Origin: Jimgerdemannia flammicorona
Taxonomy: Eukaryota; Mucoromycota; Endogonomycetes; Endogonales; Endogonaceae
Reading direction: 5' to 3'
Length of the DNA: 12,538 bases
NCBI GenBank assembly: GCA_003990745.1
Contig: RBNI01005467.1
Location: forward strand, 1 to 12,538
Shown piece by piece: positions 1 to 6,533 of this stretch. The number at the start of each line of letters is the position of its first letter. Position 1 is the first letter of the stretch. A program made the translations under genes and the position numbers. The notes beneath the pieces were generated by a model. It searched no databases and was not told the origin of the DNA. It worked only from the letters and a program-made list of their open reading frames with translations.

Positions 1-320
1 TCCTCGCTGGAACGCCAACATATCCCAAACGTCCAAATGTCCTTTCAGCAGACGGAAGGGACGATCGCCAGCACCCCCCCGCAACCGGAAGAGTCAACCG
101 ACAACAACCCCCAAACGCCCCCCCCCACAGCCGGAAGCGGTGAATGTAAACACACCCCAAACGCCCTCTCCGCAGACGGAACCGTTGATCGCCAGCACCA
201 CCCAAACAACCTCCCCACAACAGAAAGCGTTAACTGCCAACATTCCCGAAATGCCAGAAAGCTCGGCCGCCAACACCCCCCAAACGCCAAATTTTGATTT
301 GTGGCTCGATGAATATGCAG
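1..320 (+). CDS. Exon 1: Pro/Thr/Gln-rich linker exon with degenerate 15-residue repeats
   Basis: This open stretch ends at a good 5' splice site (GTACGT at 321), leaving phase 1, which matches every LRR exon downstream. From about 127 the frame starting at base 2 encodes repeats such as NTPQTPSPQTEPLIA and STTQTTSPQQKALTA, then a shorter copy and FDLWLDEYA. Upstream of a C9 run (118-126) the same repeat pattern (STPPQPEEST, NNPQTPPP) lies in frame 1 instead. One C too many in the run would explain this. The exon is open in both frames, so the frame choice rests on the repeat alone. It is probably a low-complexity linker ahead of the LRR region. The exon starts before the window. Confidence 0.6.
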
Positions 321-478
321 GTACGTGCTGTTAGCATCATAAGGACGAGTTATGGGCTTTCCTTTTGATTTATTTGGTATGAGATTCAAAGGTTTATCAA
401 TTGGAACCTTTATTCAGTTGTTTTGTAATATAGTTTATTCAAAAATATAACTAATTGTCAGCCTCACTTTATGTTTAG

Positions 479-562
479 ATAAAAGAGGTCGTAACGAAAA
501 AACATGTGCATTGATCAAATCCCTCAAGAACAGCACGATCCAGACCACGCAGAAATACAAAG
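479..562 (+). CDS. Exon 2: degenerate LRR (84 nt)
   Basis: Bounded by an AG at 477-478 (ATGTTTAG) and GTATGT at 563; phase 1 at both ends. The centre CALIKSLKNSTIQT fits the LRR pattern, but the following L.L strand is lost (TTQKYK), so this is a worn or capping repeat. Confidence 0.6.
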
Positions 563-648
563 GTATGTGCACTATTGTTGCTGCTGTGTGATGTATTCCT
601 GTCTGCAAACTGTAGATGTTTGATCCACTATCTCCTGTTTATCCTCAG

Positions 649-664
649 CCCAAGATGTTGATGT
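649..664 (+). pseudogene. Exon 3, 5' piece: LRR exon cut by solo LTR
   Basis: The acceptor ATCCTCAG ends at 648. The first 16 nt encode AQDVD and the start of the next codon, then the LTR begins at 665. With the second piece (2044-2111) the exon is 16 + 68 = 84 nt, the length of its neighbours. If not spliced out, the frame runs into the LTR and stops at TAG 732-734. Confidence 0.75.
661..664. repeat. Left target-site duplication ATGT
   Basis: The four bases before the LTR start equal the four after its end (2040-2043). Deleting one copy together with the LTR gives the in-frame 84-nt exon. Confidence 0.75.
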
Positions 665-801
665 TGTGACAAACCAAGACGTACCACTCGAATTATATCT
701 TAGCCAAGATGACGTGAACATTAGCATAGCATAGTAACCAGCAACCATTACTGCGGAAAAATGTATAAATAACCAGATAACCAAAGAAGGGAATAATGTG
801 A

Positions 802-855
802 ACAGTGGCTGTCCCCTGGACAGTGGCTGTCTGCCAGACAGTGACTGTCTGCCCA
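802..855 (+). repeat. Three 18-bp tandem repeats in the LTR U3 part
   Basis: Three consecutive 18-bp units each begin ACAGTGRCTGTC; each carries a dyad (ACAG...CTGT), perfect in the third unit (ACAGT-G-ACTGT). They lie upstream of TATAAA, where LTR enhancers sit. The aligned part of the copy at 5112-5942 does not keep them. Confidence 0.75.
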
Positions 856-888
856 AACACACCATAAATAGCAAGTCTATAATTAGTC

Positions 889-910
889 AGATAGCAACCA
901 GATAGCAACC
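889..910 (+). repeat. Two 11-bp direct repeats upstream of the LTR TATA box
   Basis: AGATAGCAACC occurs twice head to tail, directly before TATAAA at 917. Confidence 0.7.
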
Positions 911-916
911 ATAATG

Positions 917-948
917 TATAAATTACCCCAGAGATAAGAGTGAATAAA
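917..948 (+). promoter_or_regulatory. LTR TATA box and poly(A) signal
   Basis: TATAAA at 917-922 is followed by AATAAA at 943-948, the usual order of U3 promoter and R-region poly(A) signal in an LTR. Since the LTR has the same orientation as the LRR gene, either element could act on the host transcript. Confidence 0.45.
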
Positions 949-2039
949 CCTCAGTCCGAAATTGAATCCAAAAGCAAAAGTCAAGTCTGCCTACCACACT
1001 TTGAGAGGAACTCTACAGCCACTGTTAGGAGATTGTGAGCATTGGTCCCCCTTTTCACTCCGGTCTACTTTCCGATACAAAGCTGATTTTGCCACCTAAG
1101 TTCAAGAAGAACTTTGCCACCTTTTGAAGAAACCCGCTGCTTAAGGAATAAGCCGTGTTATTGGTTCGCTTGTCAGATAAGCCTGAAGATCTGCCACCCA
1201 AGTTCAAGAAAGAACTTCGCCGCATTCCCAGAGAGCCTGCCTTTCTTGCCACAAGCCAGTTTCTGATGCAACTTCACAGTGGAGCCAGTCTATGATGTAA
1301 CCCCATGCAAACGAAGCCAGTCTTTGATGTAACTTGCCAAGAATCCAAGTAGTATTCCCAGTTGAAGCCGCCAATTCAGAAAGAATCCACGCTATCGTAT
1401 TCTTAGTTGAATCCGCCGTTTTCAAGTTATCCACATTCCCAGAAGAATCCATGCCATCTAAGTTATTTCTCAGAAGAATTGCTGATTTAGGAAGAATCTG
1501 TGACCTTCAAATTATTCGTCATACCCAGTGAGCCTGAGTTATCAAGTTATCCGCCGCCAGTACAATTTCCAGTAAGAAGGATCTACAGCATCCTCTATTT
1601 CCAGTGAGCCAAATCGAGTTATCCACCAGATCACCATCTTCCCAGTTGACCTGCATAAGGAAATCCATTTGTGCTACACAAGATCGTCATGCACAAGGAG
1701 ATCATCATGCTATACAGAAATCACCCATTACTCAAGAAGGAAACCACTTGCACTACACACAAATTCTGCTATTCTCAGTTGACTCAGGAAGGAAACCCAT
1801 TCACACAAATCGTCGCTACACCCAGAGAACCATCCCAATAAGGAAATCCACATAAATTGACTGCCACGTGAACCAAGGAACTACTGTTATATTCAGATTG
1901 ACTATTATACCACTAAACACCAAGGATCTCAGGAATATTAGAACATTTTGTTGCTTTTTGACAAAGTAACTAGGGGCTCAAGCCAAACTACATCAACCCC
2001 CAACCTTGTAATTTGCCTCCATTGAGCCAGCATGTTACA

Positions 2040-2043
2040 ATGT
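2040..2043. repeat. Right target-site duplication ATGT
   Basis: Matches 661-664. A fifth base does not match on either side, so the duplication is 4 bp. Confidence 0.75.
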
Positions 2044-2111
2044 ATATGGAGCATGCATACTTGCTGAATTCCTGAAACTAAATACAGGTTTTATCACACT
2101 GAATCTCAATT
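2044..2111 (+). pseudogene. Exon 3, 3' piece: remainder of the LTR-split LRR exon
   Basis: It resumes after the 4-bp target duplication (2040-2043) and encodes ILAEFLKLNTGFITLNL, a good LRR end, followed by a donor GTACAT at 2112. Frame and length agree with the 5' piece at 649-664. Confidence 0.75.
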
Positions 2112-2195
2112 GTACATTAAAGACATATCAACTGCATATTGAGCTCTAGGTTACCACATCTTGTATTTTATTTATAATTCCCTGTTCTTTTTCAG

Positions 2196-2279
2196 CCAGT
2201 AAGATCGATGCCAAGGGAGCAAGTGCACTGGCTGTATCACTGAAGCGTAACAGGACCCTAACGACATTGGGACTCACTG
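2196..2279 (+). CDS. Exon 4: LRR (84 nt)
   Basis: The acceptor TTTTTCAG ends at 2195 and the donor GTATAT starts at 2280. It encodes a complete repeat containing ALAVSLKRNRTLTTLGL, phase 1 to phase 1. Confidence 0.8.
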
Positions 2280-2354
2280 GTATATTGAAATTACGTAATG
2301 AAATCCTATAAACAATCTTTGCATTTTATTCAACTGTCTTCTATTTATCTTCAG

Positions 2355-2438
2355 GCAACAACATTGGTGTTAAAGGAGCAAGTGCAGTGGCCGAGTCATT
2401 GAAGAAGAATATGACTCTGACCAAGCTTATTCTTGAAT
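2355..2438 (+). CDS. Exon 5: LRR (84 nt) with lost 5' splice site
   Basis: The acceptor ATCTTCAG ends at 2354. It encodes AVAESLKKNMTLTKLIL and ends GAAT. The next bases are ATAAGT, where the paralogous exon 8 has GTAAGT, so the donor GT has become AT. Read-through would stop at an in-frame TAG about eight codons later (2460-2462). Confidence 0.75.
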
Positions 2439-2534
2439 ATAAGTTTGAATTATATAAATAGTTTTCGCAGCTGTTTTATATATTTCATTTCACAATCTGC
2501 TTATCTCAATTATCTCTTTTCTATTCATCTTCAG

Positions 2535-2618
2535 CCAATAACATTAATGCTGAGAGAGCATGTGTACTGGCCAAATGTCTGAAGCAAAACATGACCTTAT
2601 CTATTCTAAATCTCAGTT
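2535..2618 (+). CDS. Exon 6: LRR (84 nt)
   Basis: The acceptor ATCTTCAG ends at 2534 and the donor GTAAGT starts at 2619. It encodes VLAKCLKQNMTLSILNL. Its closest relative here is exon 9, in the other copy of the three-exon duplication. Confidence 0.8.
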
Positions 2619-2713
2619 GTAAGTTAAAACTATAAGAACTCTTTGTTTTAGCTCCCTGATGAGATTTAGCTGACATTATGTTTTTGGCTCATTCATAACC
2701 TATTCCTCTTTAG

Positions 2714-2797
2714 GCAATAATATCGGTGATCAGGGTATAGGGGCTCTGGCCAAATCTCTGAAGTCAAGCATGACCCTGACCATACTAAAACTCAATT
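2714..2797 (+). CDS. Exon 7: LRR (84 nt)
   Basis: The acceptor CTCTTTAG ends at 2713 and the donor GTATGT starts at 2798. It encodes ALAKSLKSSMTLTILKL and pairs with exon 10 in the duplication. Confidence 0.8.
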
Positions 2798-2888
2798 GTA
2801 TGTTAGAACTGAGTAAATTTTTGCATGTAATTGTGTGACGAGTTTTAGCTCATGAAATGAATATCATCCACCTTCTGTTTATCTACAG

Positions 2889-2972
2889 CCAACAACATCA
2901 GCTTTGAGAGGGTATGTGAAATGGCCGAGTCTTTGAAGAAAAATGTGTCCCTGACCATGCTTATTCTTGAAT
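2889..2972 (+). CDS. Exon 8: LRR (84 nt)
   Basis: The acceptor TCTACAG ends at 2888 and the donor GTAAGT starts at 2973. It encodes EMAESLKKNVSLTMLIL. It is the paralogue of exon 5 and has kept the GT donor that exon 5 lost. Confidence 0.8.
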
Positions 2973-3069
2973 GTAAGTTTGAACTGTATGAATAGTAACT
3001 TGCAGCTGTTTTGTAGGTTCTGTCTCACAACCTGCTTTTCTCAATTATCTCTTCCCTGTTCATCTTTGG

Positions 3070-3153
3070 CCAATAACATTAAAGCTGAGAGAGCATGTGC
3101 CTTGGCTGAATCTCTAAAGCAAAATAAGACCTTGTCTAGGCTGAATCTCAATT
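3070..3153 (+). CDS. Exon 9: LRR (84 nt) with lost 3' splice site
   Basis: The exon is open and encodes ALAESLKQNKTLSRLNL with donor GTATGT at 3154. Immediately upstream the sequence is CATCTTTGG where exon 6 has CATCTTCAG, so the acceptor AG is now GG (3068-3069). The exon would be expected to be skipped or joined at a cryptic site. Confidence 0.7.
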
Positions 3154-3246
3154 GTATGTTGGAACTGTGAGAACTGTTGTTTTGCTTGCTGATGAAATCT
3201 AGCTGATATCGTATTTTTGGCTCATTCATCTCCTATTCATCTTAAG

Positions 3247-3330
3247 TCAATAATATCAATGATTGAGATGTAGGCTTTCTGGCCAAATCTCTGAACTCAA
3301 ACATGACTCTAACTATGCTGAATCTCAAAA
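3247..3330 (+). pseudogene. Exon 10: LRR (84 nt) with in-frame TGA
   Basis: The acceptor CTTAAG ends at 3246 and the donor GTATAT starts at 3331; both are weak but AG/GT. The phase-1 frame carries TGA at 3264-3266, beside a Gly-rich site in exon 7, then continues as FLAKSLNSNMTLTMLNL. Length is still exactly 84 nt. Confidence 0.7.
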
Positions 3331-3426
3331 GTATATTAAAACTTCATGAATTTTGATATACAATATGTGAGGTTTGTAGCCCATAACCTAAGTATGTTTG
3401 CTTATCCATCTCTTATTCATCATTAG

Positions 3427-3510
3427 ACACCAACATTAGTGATAAGGGAGCACTTGCATTGATCGAAACTCTGATGCTAAATATGACCCTGAAAGAGCTT
3501 GTTATTACTG
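3427..3510 (+). CDS. Exon 11: LRR (84 nt)
   Basis: The acceptor ATCATTAG ends at 3426 and the donor GTATAT starts at 3511. It encodes ALIETLMLNMTLKELVI, phase 1 to phase 1. Confidence 0.75.
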
Positions 3511-3606
3511 GTATATTACAACTGTGGAATTTGGTTTTTGTAGTAACTTGATGGGTTTTATGTCATAGTCCAGAACTTTCTCACCCAACTCTCTCTTCAT
3601 TTTTAG

Positions 3607-3684
3607 AAGATAACATCAATAATGTTATCATAGACATCCTCTGTGTGGGTCTGAAACGAAACATAGAAAATTTTAATGCTAATG
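3607..3684 (+). CDS. Exon 12: terminal, degenerate LRR (78 nt)
   Basis: The acceptor ATTTTTAG ends at 3606 and the donor GTATGT starts at 3685. It is two codons shorter than the other repeats and loses the final L.L strand (ILCVGLKRNIENFNAN), as the last repeat of an LRR array often does. Confidence 0.65.
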
Positions 3685-3804
3685 GTATGTTGTAACCGAG
3701 TGAAATTATCAGTTTTATATGTGTTTATGTATTCTCTCGGTTTTAACTGACATCTTCAAGTCTTTCGCCTTCTGCTCAACCTGACATATCTTCCCAAGTT
3801 ACAG

Positions 3805-4009
3805 ACATCAATAATCTTGACAGCTATCCTGTTTCAAAATCTATATCCAAGGTTCCCAGTAAGAAGAACAATGAAGTTGTAGAAACACACATCAAAGAAC
3901 AGCAGGAAGGCATATCCGAGTCCGATTGCATCGAAGAAGTAAATCAATCAGGTCCTTGTACACAATATCCAATAGCTACTTCGATTACTTCAACGACAAA
4001 TAAAATCAG
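3805..4009 (+). CDS. Exon 13: polar post-LRR linker
   Basis: The acceptor AAGTTACAG ends at 3804. About 68 residues, rich in Ser, Lys, Glu and Thr, with no LRR pattern and probably disordered. It ends ATCAG followed by GCAAGT at 4010, a GC donor with otherwise perfect 5' splice-site match. It leaves two bases (AG) that complete an Arg codon with the first base of exon 14. Confidence 0.65.
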
Positions 4010-4098
4010 GCAAGTTTACTTTGATGTTTTTATATAGAAAATTTTTCTTCATTGGCTGTCTTGTTATCCTGCTAAACTTGAAATCTCCGCTCTGACAG

Positions 4099-4219
4099 GG
4101 ACGAAAGTTTGGAGATAGCTAAAGACGCTCTGCTCAGCATACCCCCGACCAGTCACCCGGGACCAGCTAGAAGGAGATCTTCCAAAAGGGGGCCTGGCCG
4201 ACCCTCATGGAGGTCTTAA
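4099..4219 (+). CDS. Exon 14: terminal exon, basic AT-hook-like tail
   Basis: The acceptor TCTGACAG ends at 4098; the frame continues for about 39 codons to TAA at 4217-4219. The end is strongly basic: RRRSSKRGPGRPSW. The GRP core flanked by basic residues resembles an AT-hook (usual core RGRP), here with Pro for the first Arg, and would also serve as a nuclear localisation signal. No such activity is shown; this is a motif resemblance. Confidence 0.6.
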
Positions 4220-4473
4220 AGGGGTTCATATAAATTGTACCGACTTATCTGTGCCTCTCCATGATTAAAAGACCAAACTATACATTTCCTTTAAATGAAC
4301 AGAAAGAGTGTGATAATTTAACGTAATCTATCTAAATTTGAAGACCAACATTTTCGGATGAGCCGGTATCAAAACGGTTTCGTCTGCATTGTAAGGCTCC
4401 AAAGCCATATTACAAAAAGCACTCGACAACACCAGAAGAGGCAGTCTAGCTGTAGTTGAAACAAATGAAACAT
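4220..4473. other. Intergenic space between convergent genes
   Basis: This holds the presumed 3' ends of the LRR gene (plus) and of the minus-strand frame that stops at 4474. Apart from ATTAAA at 4264 I see no feature in it. Confidence 0.4.
4264..4269 (+). terminator. Possible poly(A) signal ATTAAA of the LRR gene
   Basis: ATTAAA lies 45 nt beyond the stop codon, the second most common animal poly(A) signal variant. No AATAAA is seen closer to the stop. Confidence 0.35.
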
Positions 4474-4728
4474 CTAATTCCTCTCCTCCGGGATAGGCAT
4501 CTTAACAATGGTGAGTTGGGATGAGAACTCTGTCTCCGAGTGTTCAATGACCTCCCACAAAGCTCCTATCGAACCAGTCCTCTGTCTGTATTTCCGATTT
4601 TGGCTTGAGATCTCTTCATTTACTGCTCGTCCTGTATGTTCATCAATGGCAGCCTCCCCGTCCGATGTCTTCAATGATAACGTCGCAGTTATCCAGATAA
4701 AGAACTCCAACACTGGCGGATTACCGTT
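4474..4728 (-). CDS. Unidentified terminal exon, minus strand
   Basis: After a possible acceptor (CCATTAG) the frame is open for 84 codons to TAG at 4474-4476. It starts NGNPPVLEFFIWITATLSL and ends IVKMPIPEERN, with a polar middle rich in Glu, Arg and Ser. Codon use (many CpG-containing codons) resembles the LRR gene. The plus strand is also open over most of it (4508-4732), so the strand is a judgement. A hydrophobic run near its start is too short for a clear membrane segment. I do not recognise the family. Confidence 0.4.
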   Translation of the reverse strand, partial: NGNPPVLEFFIWITATLSLKTSDGEAAIDEHTGRAVNEEISSQNRKYRQRTGSIGALWEVIEHSETEFSSQLTIVKMPIPEERN

Positions 4729-4808
4729 CTAATGGGGTATATGTCGACGCTCCGTGAAGCTGTAATTATTTGCATCTGTTTGTATGCTCCGATTTTTAAT
4801 AACATTTA

Positions 4809-4933
4809 CACACCAACCACGATGACGTCGGACTCAACTGCTGAATTGGGTTCACGTTTCTCACATTGCACTCGGCCGCAGTCGACTTCCCGAAGTAGGG
4901 TATCCCGGCGGTAGTCGACAAGCCCTGTGGCGT
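4809..4933 (-). CDS. Possible upstream exon of the minus-strand gene, CGRVQC motif
   Basis: An open frame follows a possible acceptor (TGACCAG) and runs about 42 codons to TAA at 4806-4808; a donor near the GGTGTGTAAAT stretch could end it earlier. The sequence DYRRDTLLREVDCGRVQCE resembles the part of the cysteine-rich region of ADAM/reprolysin metalloproteases that has CG.LQC, but one expected Cys is absent and the match is short. ADAM ancestry is a weak idea only. The insertion of an LTR element at 5112 would separate it from any exons further upstream. Confidence 0.3.
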
Positions 4934-5111
4934 CTGGTCATGTCCCGATTTCATGGATGTTCGCCTCTATCAGAAACGGCACAAGTCCAGGCGCGTTCTT
5001 GAAACCCTCGGCAGATGAGTGGACGGAGTGTGATCGCCATTTGGATAATAACATCCGGCTGAATTACTTTAACGGTGTTTGACTGTGTTGACTGGACAAA
5101 ATGATGGCTAT

Positions 5112-5942
5112 TGTAACGTGCCGGCTCAATGGAGGCAAATTACAAGGTTGGGGCTGCTCTGTAGATTGGCTTGAGCCCCCAGTTACTTTGTCAAAAAGCA
5201 ACAATATGTTCAAAGGTTTTTCTCTCAAAAATAGATGTAAGTTCTGTTTCACATAACACAGATGATTTCAGTGATTTCCTAATTAGGTGGGGAATTAGCA
5301 TAACATGGATTCCTTAGATGGTGCAGATCCTGCATAATATGACAAATTTGGCATACTTTTTAAATAAAGCAGATTTCTCAAAAATGGCAGATAACTCAGA
5401 TGATGTAGATTTTTTCTGAATTGGCAGACTTTTTGAATAAAGTAGACTTCTCTTCTTTGTATTAGAAAGTGGACTGAAGTAGAATAGAAAGCTCACAATC
5501 TCCTAAGTAGTGGCTGTAGAGCAGGTATTTCTCCTAAGTATTGCAATACTTTCTGAATTAAGTAGCTTTTAGTAGACATATCTTTCAAAGTATATTAGGC
5601 AGACTTGTCTTTTGCTTTTGAACTTTTCAGACTGAGATTTATTTATTTGAATCTCTGAGATATTTTATACAGTTGTGGTTACTATCTGATTACTATTAGC
5701 TAACTATAGATTGCTCTTTCTGATAATGTTTAGTTATTTCTATTGAGAATATAGATCTCAAATTCTGATATAGTATACTAACTAGAAATACTTTATATTC
5801 TTATTTGACTATCTGGGTTATTTATATAAGTTGATATAGTAAGATAGTACTGGTTAGCTGTTATATCTGATATAGTATATGGCTAAATTATAATAACTAA
5901 TTTGGATGATAACTTGATATATTTCTCTACTTGCTTATCACA
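5112..5942 (-). repeat. 3' LTR copy, 831 bp
   Basis: Ends match the solo LTR (TGTGAYAA start, GTTACA end in minus reading). It is 544 bp shorter, mainly through loss of the central degenerate repeats. Nearly all CpG sites of the solo copy appear here as TG or CA; the only two left lie within its first 15 bases. Confidence 0.75.
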
Positions 5943-5953
5943 TCTGCCCCCAC
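5943..5953 (-). other. Polypurine tract next to the 3' LTR
   Basis: On the minus strand GTGGGGGCAGA directly precedes the LTR start TGTGAT, the place where plus-strand priming of an LTR retrotransposon begins. It also fixes the element's orientation. Confidence 0.55.
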
Positions 5954-5993
5954 TAAAAGATAGTCTATCTCAGACTATCCTTTAGTTATTATT

Positions 5994-6494
5994 TTAATAT
6001 AAGTAGACATCTTCTACATCTGCTTCTGTTCTATTATCTTCTTCAGTTTTAGAGCTACTCTATTCTAAGTATTCCTCTTCTTCTTTAGAGAATAGTATCT
6101 CAATATGATGGATGATACTCTGGTAAGTAGTAGGAGTCATTTGTTAGATATCTCTAAGGTAAAATTGAGCCTGGATTAATACTCCTATATTTTGCTTATA
6201 GATGGTATAGAGTCTGTCTGCTATAATGAAATTTCTTCAGATGAGACCTGTGGTATACCTGATATAAGTATACTCAGAGGTTGGGAGATCTTGTAGTTAT
6301 TCTCTAATTATATAATATACCTGTAGCTGGTGGATTTCTAGGAGTTACTGAGCTATAGTGAGATTCTCTTGATGAATCTGAATTAGTTGAGAGCAGTTGC
6401 CAACTATTTTTTTAAACTGAGATAGAGAAATTGATAGGACTTGGAGAGAACTGAGAATAAGGGTCTAGAGGTACTGATTAATTCTCTAAGTCAT
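5994..6494 (-). pseudogene. Decayed gag-like frame of the LTR element
   Basis: A 167-codon frame starts with ATG 39 bp inside the 5' LTR and ends at TAA 52 bp before the 3' LTR. It contains seven internal stops (TAG, TAG, TAA, TAA, TGA, TAA, TAG) but no frameshift. The protein pattern is helical and Gln/Leu-rich with an acidic C-terminal end (segments such as IADRLYTIYKQNIGVLIQAQ and a KEEEEYLE run), as in Gag proteins, but I find no CCHC zinc knuckle. The Gag label rests on position and composition. Confidence 0.5.
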
Positions 6495-6533
6495 TGTATA
6501 GAAGATAGGTATATCTTGAGGTAATTGATATAT

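Larger units (their letters stand above)
665..2039 (+). mobile_element. Solo LTR, 1,375 bp, inserted in LRR exon 3
   Basis: It starts TGTGAC and ends GTTACA, the short inverted ends of an LTR, and is flanked by ATGT on both sides. Two further copies are present in opposite orientation at 5112-5942 and 6534-~7305; the conserved outer end (Gly-Thr-like core AATGGAGGCAAATTA in the minus reading) is easily aligned in all three. Inside are 18-bp tandem repeats, TATAAA (917-922), AATAAA (943-948) and degenerate ~40-bp repeats around GCCAGTCT.TGATGTAAC. It has kept more than 20 CpG, unlike the other copies, so it is probably the youngest. No internal retrotransposon sequence remains. Confidence 0.85.
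2355..3330 (+). repeat. Tandem duplication of a three-exon block (exons 5-7 and 8-10)
   Basis: Exon starts in the two halves are 534, 535 and 533 bp apart, and introns align as well as exons, for example the intron after exon 5 with that after exon 8 (both with GCAGCTGTTTT and CTCAATTATCTCTT) and that after exon 6 with that after exon 9 (both with TTTTTGGCTCATTCAT). The block was therefore duplicated as genomic DNA, introns included. Confidence 0.8.
1..4219 (+). pseudogene. 3' part of a multi-exon LRR gene (NLR-like), probably decayed
   Basis: Fourteen exons can be joined by GT-AG (one GC-AG) introns: a Pro/Thr-rich exon, eleven LRR exons and two tail exons ending in TAA at 4217-4219. Ten LRR exons are exactly 84 nt and one is 78 nt; introns between LRR exons all interrupt codons after base 1. 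The repeat pattern (NNI..x..GA.ALA.SLK.N.TLT.L.L) is that of ribonuclease-inhibitor-type LRRs, as in animal NLRs, which bind ligands or partners through a curved solenoid. The N-terminal part lies outside the window, so an effector domain cannot be shown. Damage seen: a solo LTR inside exon 3, a 5' splice site GT changed to AT after exon 5, a 3' splice site AG changed to GG before exon 9, a TGA in exon 10 and a probable 1-base frameshift in exon 1. All LRR exons could be skipped without losing frame, so residual function is not excluded. Confidence 0.75.

Noticed and set aside
649..734. A normal last exon ending in TAG at 732-734
   Set aside because: Codons after 664 lie in the LTR, and joining 664 to 2044 gives a full LRR of the standard exon length.
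572..1855. Frames of 65-100 codons inside the solo LTR and flanks
   Set aside because: They lie in LTR sequence, on both strands, and are not kept in the other two LTR copies.
2439..2534. AT-AC (minor spliceosome) intron after exon 5
   Set aside because: The intron ends in CAG and lacks the ATATCC donor; its paralogue is an ordinary GT-AG intron.
2656..2662. CTGATGA, the first core of a hammerhead ribozyme (also 3189-3195)
   Set aside because: No GAAA core at proper spacing follows, and the two sites are copies of one intron position in the duplicated block.
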